Source of the DNA: JAAFJT01 sp043772905
Lineage (GTDB): Bacteria > Bacteroidota > Bacteroidia > Chitinophagales > Saprospiraceae
Reading direction: 5' to 3'
NCBI GenBank assembly: GCA_043772905.1
Contig: JAYVFS010000243.1
Coordinates: forward strand, 1-64,000
Length of the DNA stretch: 64,000 bases
Shown here piece after piece: positions 8,448 to 16,643 of the stretch; the stretch's first letter is position 1; each line of letters starts with the position of its first letter. The translations under genes were made by a program, and so were the position numbers. The notes beneath the pieces are model-generated. The model searched no databases and was not told the origin of the DNA. It worked only from the letters and a program-made list of their open reading frames with translations.

Positions 8448-9371
8448 ATGAAAAAACCATTTTTCCTACCTTCAAATAGTCCCATCCATCTGCCTATTAC
8501 TGAGGGGGTCAAATACATGATAATCAGCACGTTGTGTTTCACAGTAATGCAGTCATTGATAAAATATTTACCTGTTGGGCGCATTCCGACCATCGAGCAG
8601 ACATTTTTCCGCTCTATAGTAACAGCTGTTTTTTGTTTAGCTTTTATGCTCAAAAACCATATCACTTTCAAGATTAAAAATAGGGGATTGATATTGGTCA
8701 GAAGTATTGTTGGGACGATTTCAATGTTTTCTTTTTTTTACATATTACCTCGAATGCCTTTGGGTACATCAGTGACTATCAAGTATTTATCCCCTGTTTT
8801 CACTGCCCTGTTTGCGGGTGTGATGTTGAATGAAAAAATAAAAACAAAGCAATGGTTTTACATCCTCTTAGCATTTGTCGGCATATTATTGCTCAAAGGT
8901 TTTGACAGCCGTGTGGCGACCATGGATTTAATAATTGGACTCATTTCAGCCGTTACAGGCGGTTTGTTGTACATCATTTTGCGGCAAATTGGCGACGATG
9001 ACCACCCTTTTGTGGTCGTCTTTTATTTTATGCTCATCGCCAGCCTACTTTCAGCGACGTTTATGATACCTTATTGGGTTACGCCCAATTTGGAGGACAG
9101 CATGGTTTTCTTAGGCGTTGGTTTTTTCGGTTTTGTCGCTCAAATCTATATGACCAAAGCTTTTCAACAACAAGACGATGCCAATTATTTGGCACAATTC
9201 AAGTATTTAGAAGCCGCTTTTGCCATCATCACAGGCTTTTTATGGTTTGGTGAAAGCTATACTTATTTAAGTTTTTTGGGCATCATTTTAATATTCGTCA
9301 GCCTCATTTTAAATATTAGATTAAAAACAAAACAAAGAATTAAAGATATTCAAACAATAGTCAATAGATGA
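8448..9371 (+). CDS. EamA / DMT-superfamily transporter
   Basis: A 307-residue membrane protein with about ten hydrophobic helices in two EamA repeats, each of about 140 residues. Typical family features are the first-repeat end LNEKIKTKQWFYILLAFVGILLL and the second-repeat end FLWFGESYTYLSFLGIILI. Members export or import small metabolites such as amino acids or nucleosides; the substrate is not predictable. A motif copy encodes ITEGV at residues 17-21, in the N-terminal leader, where sequence is least constrained. An AT-rich inverted repeat follows the stop codon. Confidence 0.88.
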   Translation: MKKPFFLPSNSPIHLPITEGVKYMIISTLCFTVMQSLIKYLPVGRIPTIEQTFFRSIVTAVFCLAFMLKNHITFKIKNRGLILVRSIVGTISMFSFFYILPRMPLGTSVTIKYLSPVFTALFAGVMLNEKIKTKQWFYILLAFVGILLLKGFDSRVATMDLIIGLISAVTGGLLYIILRQIGDDDHPFVVVFYFMLIASLLSATFMIPYWVTPNLEDSMVFLGVGFFGFVAQIYMTKAFQQQDDANYLAQFKYLEAAFAIITGFLWFGESYTYLSFLGIILIFVSLILNIRLKTKQRIKDIQTIVNR

Positions 9372-9380
9372 TAATTAGAT

Positions 9381-9439
9381 GATAATGGATAGTCGATAAT
9401 GGATAATAATTATCCATTATCAACTATCATCTATCCATT
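9381..9439. repeat. AT-rich inverted repeat (GATAATGGATA family)
   Basis: GATAATGGATAGT and GATAATGGATAAT in the left arm are matched by ATTATCCATTATC and ACTATC...CTATCCATT in the right arm. The same words make up the perfect hairpin at 10868-10914, so the two belong to one family. Confidence 0.7.
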
Positions 9440-9465
9440 TTCCATTAAAATCAACTTTACACAAG

Positions 9466-9936
9466 ATGAAAAAACGTTATCTTGTAGTTGGAATATTTAT
9501 CATATTTGCCATCATCACGTATTTAGACAGAAACTCGATTTCTGACCTTGGCAGTGCCATAACAGGTGAATTGGGCTTAAATGACAAACAATGGGGCTTG
9601 ATTATGGCGGGTATCTGTATGATTATGGGTTCTTTTATTGAAAACATCAATATTGCCATCATTTTCCTATCTTTGGGCTTGGCTTTCAAGGATTTCACTT
9701 TGCCTGTAGCGTGGGCCGTAGCGACGGATATTGGCGGCAAAAATGCAGGGACAGTGGCAGGAACGATGGGTTTAGCGGGTCAATTAGGCTCTGCAATCAT
9801 GGCTTCTACGTTTGGATACATTTTGCACAGTATGGGCAGCTATGAAATTCCTGTGCGCATCATTGGTTGCCTCGTTATCGTTGGTGGTTTGTTGTGGTTA
9901 AAAATTGACGCGAGTAAACCAATTGCCATAGATTAA
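9466..9936 (+). pseudogene. MFS transporter with large in-frame internal deletion
   Basis: This 156-residue ORF is a composite of the two ends of a major facilitator superfamily sugar-acid transporter, about 420 residues in full. Residues 1-48 match the usual first helix and cytosolic start (ITYLDRNSISDL, then ELGLNDKQWGLI). Residues about 50-156 match the last three to four helices, with the family signature FTLPVAWAVATDIGGKNAGTVAGTMG. About 260 residues (helices 2-8) are missing, yet the frame is intact. It is probably a non-functional remnant; a reassigned small membrane protein is possible but unsupported. It sits between an EamA transporter and small hypothetical genes. Confidence 0.75.
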
Positions 9937-10006
9937 CGTGTAGTAAGACAGTAACTCTTTTATCATAAATGTTACTTAATGTTGAAAATTATTGTTTAAG
10001 GTCAGT

Positions 10007-10050
10007 GATACTGAGGGGTCGTTATTTGAAAAAATGCCTCCCTCAGTATC
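10007..10050 (+). terminator. Hairpin made of two inverted motif copies
   Basis: GATACTGAGGG (10008-10018 region) and CCCTCAGTATC (10040-10050) are perfect reverse complements over 11 bp, with a 21-base loop. The left copy is a full TACTGAGGGG motif; the right copy has only three C. CAAACC and a T6 run follow, as in an intrinsic terminator for the deleted MFS gene. Paired uptake sequences in Neisseria and Haemophilus are arranged in the same way. Confidence 0.75.
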
Positions 10051-10233
10051 CAAACCTTTTTTATAAATTTGTTTCCCAACTTAAATCCAATCCTTCCTTT
10101 CTCTGAAAATCATAGAGAAATCAGTGCCCATCAAAGAAACCGTTCCAACCTGTGTTCAAACACCTCTCTTACCTATTTCATTTTCAAGTCAAATCTAATT
10201 TTCAAAAATAATTGAAAATACTTTCAATTTATT

Positions 10234-10263
10234 TTGAAAATTCAGAAAACAAGTATAAATTTG
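10234..10263 (+). promoter_or_regulatory. Canonical Bacteroidota promoter (-33 TTG, -7 TAAATTTG)
   Basis: TTG at 10234-10236 is separated by 19 bp from TAAATTTG at 10256-10263. Both elements and the spacing match the Bacteroidota consensus. The start codon of the downstream gene is at 10295, giving a leader of about 25 nt. Confidence 0.75.
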
Positions 10264-10294
10264 TATCATCAATTCACAGTTAAACATCTGAATC

Positions 10295-10720
10295 ATGGAT
10301 ACGAAATATCGCTTGTTGCAATTCGATTATTGGATTCAAACTATTTTAGGTGTCGCTATTTTGGCTTGTTGTGTCACTGTTTATGGCATTTATTTCGGTG
10401 TTTTGGGCTTAATACCATTTGGTGCAGTACAAGTTATAAGTGGTTTGACATTAACCATCGTTTACAGAGATAAAAAAAGGATAAAATACCTCATTTTTGT
10501 CGCTGTTTTCTTTCTGCTTTGGTTTGCGTCCTACACCTTTGGGCATAGCGCAAATTCCGACTGGATAGACGGTTTTAATATCGGATTATGCCTCGTTCCA
10601 CCTACATTAGGCGTATGGTATTACAAAATGACGAGAGCCGATTATAAGGATTTTAAGAAACAACAAGAAGAAATCGGCTTTAACGATGAAGAGATTTTAG
10701 ACGCTAAACTTTTTTTTTAA
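10295..10720 (+). CDS. Hypothetical membrane protein, 141 aa, four predicted helices
   Basis: No family recognised. Four hydrophobic segments can be seen at about residues 12-37, 39-57, 64-82 and 92-110, followed by a charged cytosolic tail with acidic residues (FKKQQEEIGFNDEEILDAKLFF). The gene has a well-formed promoter directly upstream and is followed 21 bp later by a 41-codon ORF, so the two are probably co-transcribed. The upstream start at 10234 in another frame is a shadow. Confidence 0.7.
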   Translation: MDTKYRLLQFDYWIQTILGVAILACCVTVYGIYFGVLGLIPFGAVQVISGLTLTIVYRDKKRIKYLIFVAVFFLLWFASYTFGHSANSDWIDGFNIGLCLVPPTLGVWYYKMTRADYKDFKKQQEEIGFNDEEILDAKLFF

Positions 10721-10741
10721 ACAATTAAATATCAAACAGTT

Positions 10742-10867
10742 ATGAGAACTGCAATCAAATTCTGGCTTTTTGATTTAGTACAAAACCTTGTATTCAAGTT
10801 TCTCGTTTGGCGTGAGAAAATGAAAAAACATTTCAACAAACACCCACGCTCTTTTTGGGACTTATAA
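10742..10867 (+). CDS. Small basic protein, 41 aa
   Basis: An ATG-started 41-codon ORF, 21 bp after the membrane protein gene. The product (MRTAIKFWLFDLVQNLVFKF, then a basic tail with WREKMKKHFNKH and ending SFWDL) is an amphipathic, strongly basic peptide that could bind the membrane. No family recognised. It is supported only by spacing, an ordinary start codon and the hairpin placed immediately after its stop codon. Confidence 0.45.
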   Translation: MRTAIKFWLFDLVQNLVFKFLVWREKMKKHFNKHPRSFWDL

Positions 10868-10914
10868 TAATGGATAGTTGATAATGTAAATTATCCATTA
10901 TCAACTATCCATTA
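10868..10914. terminator. Perfect 19-bp hairpin between convergent genes
   Basis: Bases 10868-10886 and 10896-10914 are perfect reverse complements (TAATGGATAGTTGATAATG and its complement) with a 9-base loop. It lies exactly between the small ORF (+) and glgB (-) and could end transcripts from both sides, though it is A/T-rich and lacks a clear T tract. Confidence 0.6.
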
Positions 10915-10919
10915 ATAAA

Positions 10920-12863
10920 TTACTTTTTCTTAGCGACTTTTTTAGGCTTTGCAGGTTCTGCTTTGACACATTTGAAAACCTGCGTCGCCAAAGGTGCGAG
11001 AGTGACACTCAAATATTGTTCCTGCCCATGTTTTTCCTCTGTTATAGTTTGCAAATCGCCTTCGTTTAAGACGTTCGTTCCACCATAAACCGTTGCATCG
11101 GTATTCAATATTTCCTGCCATTTCCCTGCTTTCGGTACGCCGAGTTCATATACGTTCTGTACACCCGGTGTCATATTACAAACAACGAGTAAGTCGTAAG
11201 CATCATCATTCCCTTTTCGGAGGTAAGAAATGACCGAATTATTGGTGTCGTCGTAAGAAACCCAAGCAAAACCGTCCCATTCAAACCCTCTTTCATAAAT
11301 AGCAGGTTCGTTTTTATTCAACGCATTTAAGTCTTTCACGAGCGTTTGAATGCCCAAGTGCATAGGCGAATCGAGTAGCCACCAATCCAATTGTCCTTCA
11401 AAAGCCCATTCGCCGCCTTGTCCAAACTCACAGCCCATGAACAATAAACGTGTTCCTGGATGCGTGAACATATAACCGTACATCAAGCGCAAATTCGCAA
11501 ATTTTTGCCATTCATCGCCTGGCATACGGGTCAAAAGTGAGCCTTTGCCATACACCACCTCGTCGTGACTGAGGGGAAGCATAAAGTTCTCTGTGAAACC
11601 ATAGACGATACTAAACGTGATTTCGTCTTGATGCCATTTACGATAAATCGGTTCACGTTTGAAGAAATTTAAAGTATCGTGCATCCAACCCATCATCCAT
11701 TTTTGGCTAAAACCTAAACCACCCATAAATGTCGGACGACTAACGCCCGTGAAAGCTGTTGACTCCTCCGCAATAGTTACAGCTGCAGGATAATTGGCAA
11801 AAACAGTTTCATTAAATTCTTTCAAAAAATCTATCGCTTCTAAGTTTTCACGACCGCCAAAATGGTTCGGAATCCACTCGCCTTCGTTGCGGCTGTAATC
11901 AAGGTAAAGCATCGAAGCCACTGCGTCAACACGTAAACCATCGGCATGGAATTTTTCCATCCAAAACAACGCACTTGAAATCAAAAAACAACGTACTTCA
12001 TTTCTATTATAATTGTAAATCGCTGATTTCCAATCTGGATGATAGCCTAAACGCGGGTCTGCATGTTCATACAGATGCGTACCATCGAAGTCATAAATAC
12101 CGTGTGCATCCATCGGAAAATGGCTCGGTACCCAGTCCAAAATAACACCAACGCCTGCTTTGTGGAAACTCTCAACCAAGAACATAAAGTCTTGTGGCGT
12201 TCCAAAACGGCTCGAAGGCGCAAAATAACCCAACGTTTGATAACCCCAAGAAGGCTCATACGGATGCTCCATAATGGGCATAAACTCGATGTGCGTAAAG
12301 CCCATTTCGGCAATATACGGCACAAGTTCTTCCGCCATTTCACGGTAAGTTAAGGAACGATTGCCTTCAAAACCCTTGCGTTTCCAAGAACCTGCATGGA
12401 TTTCATAGACCGTCATAGGTTGCGGTTTGCCAACTTTTTCCAATTGTTTGGCACGCCATTCGGCATCATCCCACTCGAAATCTAAGTCCCAAACGATGCT
12501 TGCGGTATGCGGCGGCGTTTCCCACATAAAAGCATAAGGGTCTGTTTTTTCTAACAAACGTCCATCTGATGCCCAAATACAATACTTATATGTGTCCCCT
12601 TTTTTAGCTTGTGGAATAAATACCTCCCAAATACCCGAACCGTCCCAACGTGGATTAGCGATATTAGACGTTTTACTCCAATAATTGAAGTTGCCAATGA
12701 CACTGACTTGCTTGGCATTGGGTGCCCAAACTGCAAAAACGACCCCCTCAGTACCTTCGTCATCTTTGACGATATGCGAGCCGAGTTTCTCATAAGCGCG
12801 GAAAAATTTACCCGATTTGAAAAGGCTGATGTCGAAATCGGTAAAAAGACTGAATGATTTCAT
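10920..12863 (-). CDS. glgB: 1,4-alpha-glucan branching enzyme
   Basis: GlgB forms alpha-1,6 branches in glycogen by cutting alpha-1,4 chains and transferring them. The 647-residue protein has an N-terminal CBM48 domain (about 20-125, with FAVWAPNAKQVSVIGNFN), a GH13 catalytic barrel (about 150-500) containing GLRVDAVASMLYLDY (nucleophile Asp), the acid/base Glu in AEEST and the conserved LPLSHDEVVYGKGSLL, and a C-terminal beta domain. A lysine-rich tail ends it. One motif copy encodes GTEGV near residue 40. The conserved LPLSHDEV codons produce a 9-of-10 match at 11568, which is better explained by protein conservation. No other glycogen genes are adjacent. Confidence 0.96.
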   Translation of the reverse strand: MKSFSLFTDFDISLFKSGKFFRAYEKLGSHIVKDDEGTEGVVFAVWAPNAKQVSVIGNFNYWSKTSNIANPRWDGSGIWEVFIPQAKKGDTYKYCIWASDGRLLEKTDPYAFMWETPPHTASIVWDLDFEWDDAEWRAKQLEKVGKPQPMTVYEIHAGSWKRKGFEGNRSLTYREMAEELVPYIAEMGFTHIEFMPIMEHPYEPSWGYQTLGYFAPSSRFGTPQDFMFLVESFHKAGVGVILDWVPSHFPMDAHGIYDFDGTHLYEHADPRLGYHPDWKSAIYNYNRNEVRCFLISSALFWMEKFHADGLRVDAVASMLYLDYSRNEGEWIPNHFGGRENLEAIDFLKEFNETVFANYPAAVTIAEESTAFTGVSRPTFMGGLGFSQKWMMGWMHDTLNFFKREPIYRKWHQDEITFSIVYGFTENFMLPLSHDEVVYGKGSLLTRMPGDEWQKFANLRLMYGYMFTHPGTRLLFMGCEFGQGGEWAFEGQLDWWLLDSPMHLGIQTLVKDLNALNKNEPAIYERGFEWDGFAWVSYDDTNNSVISYLRKGNDDAYDLLVVCNMTPGVQNVYELGVPKAGKWQEILNTDATVYGGTNVLNEGDLQTITEEKHGQEQYLSVTLAPLATQVFKCVKAEPAKPKKVAKKK

Positions 12864-12918
12864 AAGCGTTGGTTGCCGTTATTAAGTTTATATTTTAATT
12901 GATAATAATTGATTATGA

Positions 12919-12926
12919 CAAAAGTA
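12919..12926 (-). promoter_or_regulatory. -7 box of the glgB promoter
   Basis: CAAAAGTA on the + strand reads TACTTTTG on the - strand, matching TAnnTTTG. It lies about 56 bp upstream of the glgB start codon. No clear -33 TTG is seen. Confidence 0.5.
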
Positions 12927-13008
12927 GAAAATTTTATGTGTTATACTGAGGGGGGGCGATTTTTTTAAAAATTAAAATTAAAAATTAAAAAAAACACGCC
13001 ACATCTGC

Positions 13009-13016
13009 TAACTTTG
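13009..13016 (+). promoter_or_regulatory. -7 box of the carA promoter
   Basis: TAACTTTG matches TAnnTTTG and lies 36 bp upstream of the carA start codon. A G7 copy of the dispersed motif is at 12944-12956, in the divergent glgB-carA region. No -33 TTG is apparent. Confidence 0.5.
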
Positions 13017-13052
13017 CGCCCTAATTAGACATCACCAGTTAATTAGAAAATA

Positions 13053-14156
13053 ATGATTGAATCTCCTTCTCGTACCGCAGCCGTTTTGATGCTTGCAGAT
13101 GGTACTGTTTGGCACGGTAAAGCAGCCGGAAAAATTGGTACCACCACAGGCGAAATCTGCTTCAATACAGGCATGACGGGCTACCAAGAAATCTTTACTG
13201 ACCCTTCTTATTACGGTCAAATTCTCATCACCACCAACGTTCACATCGGCAATTATGGGACTAAAAAAACGGATGTTGAATCTGATGATATGAAAATCGC
13301 AGGTTTGATTTGCAAGACGTTTAATGTCAAATACTCTCGCTCACAAGCCGATACGGACATCCAAACCTACTTCGATAATGAAGGTATGGTCGGTATTTCA
13401 GACGTGGACACGCGCCAAATTGTTCGCCATATCCGCGACAAAGGTGCCATGAATGCCATTATTTCAAGCGAAATTACGGATTTAGATGAGCTAAAGCAAC
13501 GTCTTGACGCTGTCCCAAGCATGGACGGATTGGAACTGTCGTCTTTCGTTACGACGTCCGAACCATATTTCATAGGCGCCGAAAATGCTAAAATCCGCGT
13601 CGCTGCCCTTGATTTTGGTATCAAAAAAGCGATTTTGAACAATTTTGCAAAGCGTGGCTGCTATATTAAAGTGTTTCCAGCCAAAACGCCTTTTGCAGAC
13701 ATTGCGGCATGGAATCCCGACGGTTATTTCCTTTCAAATGGTCCCGGTGACCCTGGCGCAATGGATTATGCTGTCGAAACGGTAAAAGAAATTTTGAAAA
13801 CAGGCAAACCAACTTTTGGTATCTGTTTAGGTCATCAACTCCTTGCTCGTGCGCTCGATGTGCCGACTTATAAAATGCACAACGGGCATCGTGGCATCAA
13901 TCACCCTGTTCTGAATCTCGTCACAGGTCGTTGCGAAGTTACCAGCCAAAATCATGGCTTTGGTGTTGACCCCTCAGTAATTCGTTCAAAATCAGATACA
14001 ATTGACATTACACACATCAATTTGAATGACGATACGATTGAAGGGATTAAGGTAAAAGGTAAGCCTATTTTTTCAGTTCAGTATCACCCCGAAGCGTCTC
14101 CCGGGCCACATGATGCGGAGTATTTGTTTGATGAATTTGTGGGTTTGATGAATTGA
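13053..14156 (+). CDS. carA: Carbamoyl-phosphate synthase small subunit
   Basis: CarA is the glutaminase subunit that feeds ammonia to CarB for carbamoyl phosphate, a precursor of pyrimidines and arginine. The 367-residue protein has the CPSase small-chain N-terminal domain (about 8-140, including GEICFNTGMTGYQEIFTDPSY) and a class I glutamine amidotransferase domain (about 180-362) with the active-site cysteine in TFGICLGHQLLA and the His/Glu pair in VQYHPEASPGP. The length matches the family. carB is not adjacent. One motif copy, read antisense, encodes DPSVI at about 306-310. A terminator follows at 14204. Confidence 0.96.
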   Translation: MIESPSRTAAVLMLADGTVWHGKAAGKIGTTTGEICFNTGMTGYQEIFTDPSYYGQILITTNVHIGNYGTKKTDVESDDMKIAGLICKTFNVKYSRSQADTDIQTYFDNEGMVGISDVDTRQIVRHIRDKGAMNAIISSEITDLDELKQRLDAVPSMDGLELSSFVTTSEPYFIGAENAKIRVAALDFGIKKAILNNFAKRGCYIKVFPAKTPFADIAAWNPDGYFLSNGPGDPGAMDYAVETVKEILKTGKPTFGICLGHQLLARALDVPTYKMHNGHRGINHPVLNLVTGRCEVTSQNHGFGVDPSVIRSKSDTIDITHINLNDDTIEGIKVKGKPIFSVQYHPEASPGPHDAEYLFDEFVGLMN

Positions 14157-14203
14157 TTTATTTTGACCACAGATTGGATATCAGTCTCCTTATCATAAAA
14201 TGT

Positions 14204-14238
14204 AAAATGCTCGTATCTTCTTAGGATACGGGCATTTT
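14204..14238 (+). terminator. Terminator after carA
   Basis: AAAATGCTCGTATC (14204-14217) pairs with GATACGGGCATTTT (14225-14238) with one G-T wobble and a short loop. Confidence 0.85.
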
Positions 14239-14375
14239 GTGTTACTTTCTATATATCTCATTTTACGGTAATTGAAATATACCGATTTTCTAATCCGTTG
14301 TACTTGAATATTAAATTCGCCTAAGTAAATATCCGATAATTGAAGCTATTCAAAATTCAATGTAGCATATTGAAC

Positions 14376-14409
14376 AAAAAAAAAGCGTCCGACCTCAAGG
14401 ATCAGACGC
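14376..14409 (-). terminator. Terminator after the htrA-like gene
   Basis: Read on the - strand, GCGTCTGA (14409-14402) pairs with TCGGACGC (14392-14385) with one G-T wobble and is followed by nine T residues. Confidence 0.85.
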
Positions 14410-14536
14410 ATCAAAACAAAACGAAAAACCAACTTTAAACAAGTCTCTTTTACTGTATAACAGCATTTATATTCTTTAAGTTCACGTTCATTGAAGTAAA
14501 ATAGTCATAAATATGTCAAAAAGAAAATGACTTCTT

Positions 14537-15700
14537 TTATGCCTTCAACGCTACTAAAATTTCTTTTGTACGACCATCTCTGAAAACAGTGATTTTCAAC
14601 ACATCGCCTGTCTTTGCATTTGACACAATACCCTTTAACTCTTGAGTAGAACGAATGGCTGAACCGTTTATTTTAACAATCACGTCATTCGGTAGAATCC
14701 CCGCATACTGTGCCGCACCTCCGTCAACAACATTTGCAACAATGACACCTGCGCTGATATTCAAGTCTTTATCCTTCGCTTCCTCTTGGAAATACTGGTC
14801 TGGAACCATTTCAATGCCCAAACGAGGACGGTTGCCATTTGGTGCAAAATTGTTTTTACTTTGACTTTGCGCTTGTGACGGAATGGATTTACCTGTTTTA
14901 ATAATTTCTTCTGTCACCTTATTCATAATCGAAATAGGAATCGCAAACGAATAACCCTCGTAGCTGCCTGTATGCGTTTGAATCGCTGTATTGATACCAA
15001 TTAAACGCCCTTGTGCATCTACCAATGCACCGCCAGAATTTCCTGGATTGACGACAGCATCTGTTTGAATAAAGTCTTGAAGTGGGTTATTTTCACTCAA
15101 TTTACGATCTTTTGCACTGATAATACCCGCGGTTACCGTCGTACCGATGTCATAAGGATTGCCAATGGCTAAAACCCATTCACCGATTTTCATGTTTGAA
15201 GAATTCCCTTTTTGAATTGCTGGAAAATCAGAGCCACTGATTTTTAGAACCGCCAAATCCGAAGAAGGGTCTGTTCCAACGACTTTTGCAGTGAAAACAC
15301 GATTGTCGGGAGCTGGTAATGTTACTTTTACCTCATCAGCAAAATCTACTACGTGGTTATTGGTCACGATGTAACCATCTTGCGAAATTATAACGCCCGA
15401 ACCTGTCCCTTTTTTAGGTCCCATCCGAAAGCCGAAAAAGCTTGAAAATGGGTCTTGTTGCGACCGACGATTCGCATTTTGAGTTGACTCTGACGACTCT
15501 ATGTAAACAACAGAAGGTGTAGCTGTTTGAGCTGCCTGCGAAAGGTCAACAACGCCACCAATTACAGTTGTTTCACTTGCTAACTTTGTGAAATTATTGT
15601 GCGGTGAAACATTCACATTGCGATTCGTAAGATTCATCGCACCGACGACGATTAAACCGCCTATAAGACCCGCACCAATCAACGAAAAGATATTTTTCAT
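14537..15700 (-). CDS. HtrA/DegP-type periplasmic serine protease with one PDZ domain
   Basis: An envelope quality-control protease that degrades misfolded proteins. Of its 387 residues, 1-25 form an N-terminal signal or membrane anchor, residues about 95-265 the S1C protease with H116 (TNNHVV), D148 (SSDLAV) and S222 (NPGNSGGAL), and residues about 285-387 a single PDZ domain with the ligand loop RLGIEMVP. One PDZ domain makes it closer to DegS or a short DegQ than to DegP. The gene is monocistronic, with its own terminator. It contains no dispersed motif. Confidence 0.93.
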   Translation of the reverse strand: MKNIFSLIGAGLIGGLIVVGAMNLTNRNVNVSPHNNFTKLASETTVIGGVVDLSQAAQTATPSVVYIESSESTQNANRRSQQDPFSSFFGFRMGPKKGTGSGVIISQDGYIVTNNHVVDFADEVKVTLPAPDNRVFTAKVVGTDPSSDLAVLKISGSDFPAIQKGNSSNMKIGEWVLAIGNPYDIGTTVTAGIISAKDRKLSENNPLQDFIQTDAVVNPGNSGGALVDAQGRLIGINTAIQTHTGSYEGYSFAIPISIMNKVTEEIIKTGKSIPSQAQSQSKNNFAPNGNRPRLGIEMVPDQYFQEEAKDKDLNISAGVIVANVVDGGAAQYAGILPNDVIVKINGSAIRSTQELKGIVSNAKTGDVLKITVFRDGRTKEILVALKA

Positions 15701-16007
15701 AATGTTTTTTATAATTTTGTGGTTTAAAAAAATTGGTTTGTATTTAATTATTCCAAAAAAGAATACGCAAAATAAACGAGTTCGGTTTTCTTTTGCAAGG
15801 TCTTTTACCTTACTTTAACCAAATTTTAACTTTGTAGTCGTCTGCTTCTTTATTAAACGTTTTTAACAACCAAAACGTTTATTTTCTTTTGCGAAAAACT
15901 TTTTTCAGCTCTTTTGTATAGACGACCAAAGTTTTAAAATATTTTCACGCTTTCGTTTTACCCACGCTTTCAGAAGGGTGTATTCGACCTTTAGAACAAT
16001 ATCTTCG
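15701..16007. other. Divergent regulatory region htrA / HD-like gene
   Basis: About 300 bp between the two divergent start codons. The sequence is A/T-rich with repeated words CTTTTG and AACGTTTT. I found no confident -7 box or operator and no motif copy. Confidence 0.4.
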
Positions 16008-16607
16008 ATGAATAGACCTTTATTGACTGATAAAGAAATACTCGATTGGCTCAAACCTGAAACGGATTTAGAGCAACAGTTGGCTCTACATCCCGACATT
16101 AAGGCAGGTTTGGGTTGGGGCGAACCGCGTTATGGGCATCCAGAAGGTAAGGTTTTGTATCATATTCCCGAAATTTATGTCAATCTAAACCGTTTATCCC
16201 CTCCCCTCAGTATAAACGAGCGTGAACAGCTGCGCCTCATCGCTTTGCTACACGATGCCTTTAAATATATCGAAGACAAAGGTTATCCGCGCGATTGGTC
16301 AAGGCATCACAGCATTCTCGCTCGACAATTTAGTGAGGTATATATTACAGATAAAACGGTTTTGGACATCATCGAACTCCACGACGAAGCCTATTACTGT
16401 TGGCGACTCGACATTTTGGAAGATGAACCCGAACAAGCTGCCGCTCGTTTCGAGTTGCTTTTAGAACGAATTGGTCACTGTCTCCAACTGTACTATATAT
16501 TTTTTAGATGTGATACACGGACTGGCGATAAAACACAAGCACCTGTGAAGTGGTTTGAGAAAAAGGTGTTGAATATTCAAAAAGTCGCTTTTTTAGATAC
16601 TCTGTAA
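16008..16607 (+). CDS. HD-domain-like hydrolase, 199 aa
   Basis: The protein has the residues of an HD-type metal-dependent phosphohydrolase: RLIALLHDAFKY (the HD pair) preceded by a histidine-containing helix and followed by RHHSILARQF and IIELHDEAYY. Substrates in the family include nucleotides and cyclic nucleotides; none can be named here. I chose the ATG at 16008 over the upstream in-frame GTG at 15978 because ATG starts dominate here and residues before it do not look conserved. A motif copy, read antisense, encodes SPPLSIN. The following amidase gene begins 36 bp later, so the pair may be an operon. Confidence 0.72.
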   Translation: MNRPLLTDKEILDWLKPETDLEQQLALHPDIKAGLGWGEPRYGHPEGKVLYHIPEIYVNLNRLSPPLSINEREQLRLIALLHDAFKYIEDKGYPRDWSRHHSILARQFSEVYITDKTVLDIIELHDEAYYCWRLDILEDEPEQAAARFELLLERIGHCLQLYYIFFRCDTRTGDKTQAPVKWFEKKVLNIQKVAFLDTL

Positions 16608-16643
16608 GTTTATTTTTTTGAAATCATAAAAAACACATGCCCT

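Larger units (their letters stand above)
9937..10294. other. Intergenic region with motif hairpin and promoter
   Basis: About 360 bp without a gene. It contains the inverted motif pair (10007-10050) and, at the right end, a -33/-7 promoter. I see nothing else in it. Confidence 0.6.
14157..14536. other. Gap between convergent carA and htrA
   Basis: About 380 bp without a gene, holding a terminator for each flanking gene (14204-14238 on + and 14376-14409 on -). The rest is A/T-rich and shows nothing recognisable. Confidence 0.6.

Noticed and set aside
11567..11576. Near-motif GACTGAGGGG inside glgB
   Set aside because: It encodes the conserved LPLSHDEV of branching enzymes on the opposite strand; protein conservation explains it.
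12063..12857. Several long frames opposite glgB
   Set aside because: They are antisense shadows of a well-conserved gene.
14655..14864. Frame opposite the htrA-like gene
   Set aside because: Shadow of the protease gene, with no start context or domain.
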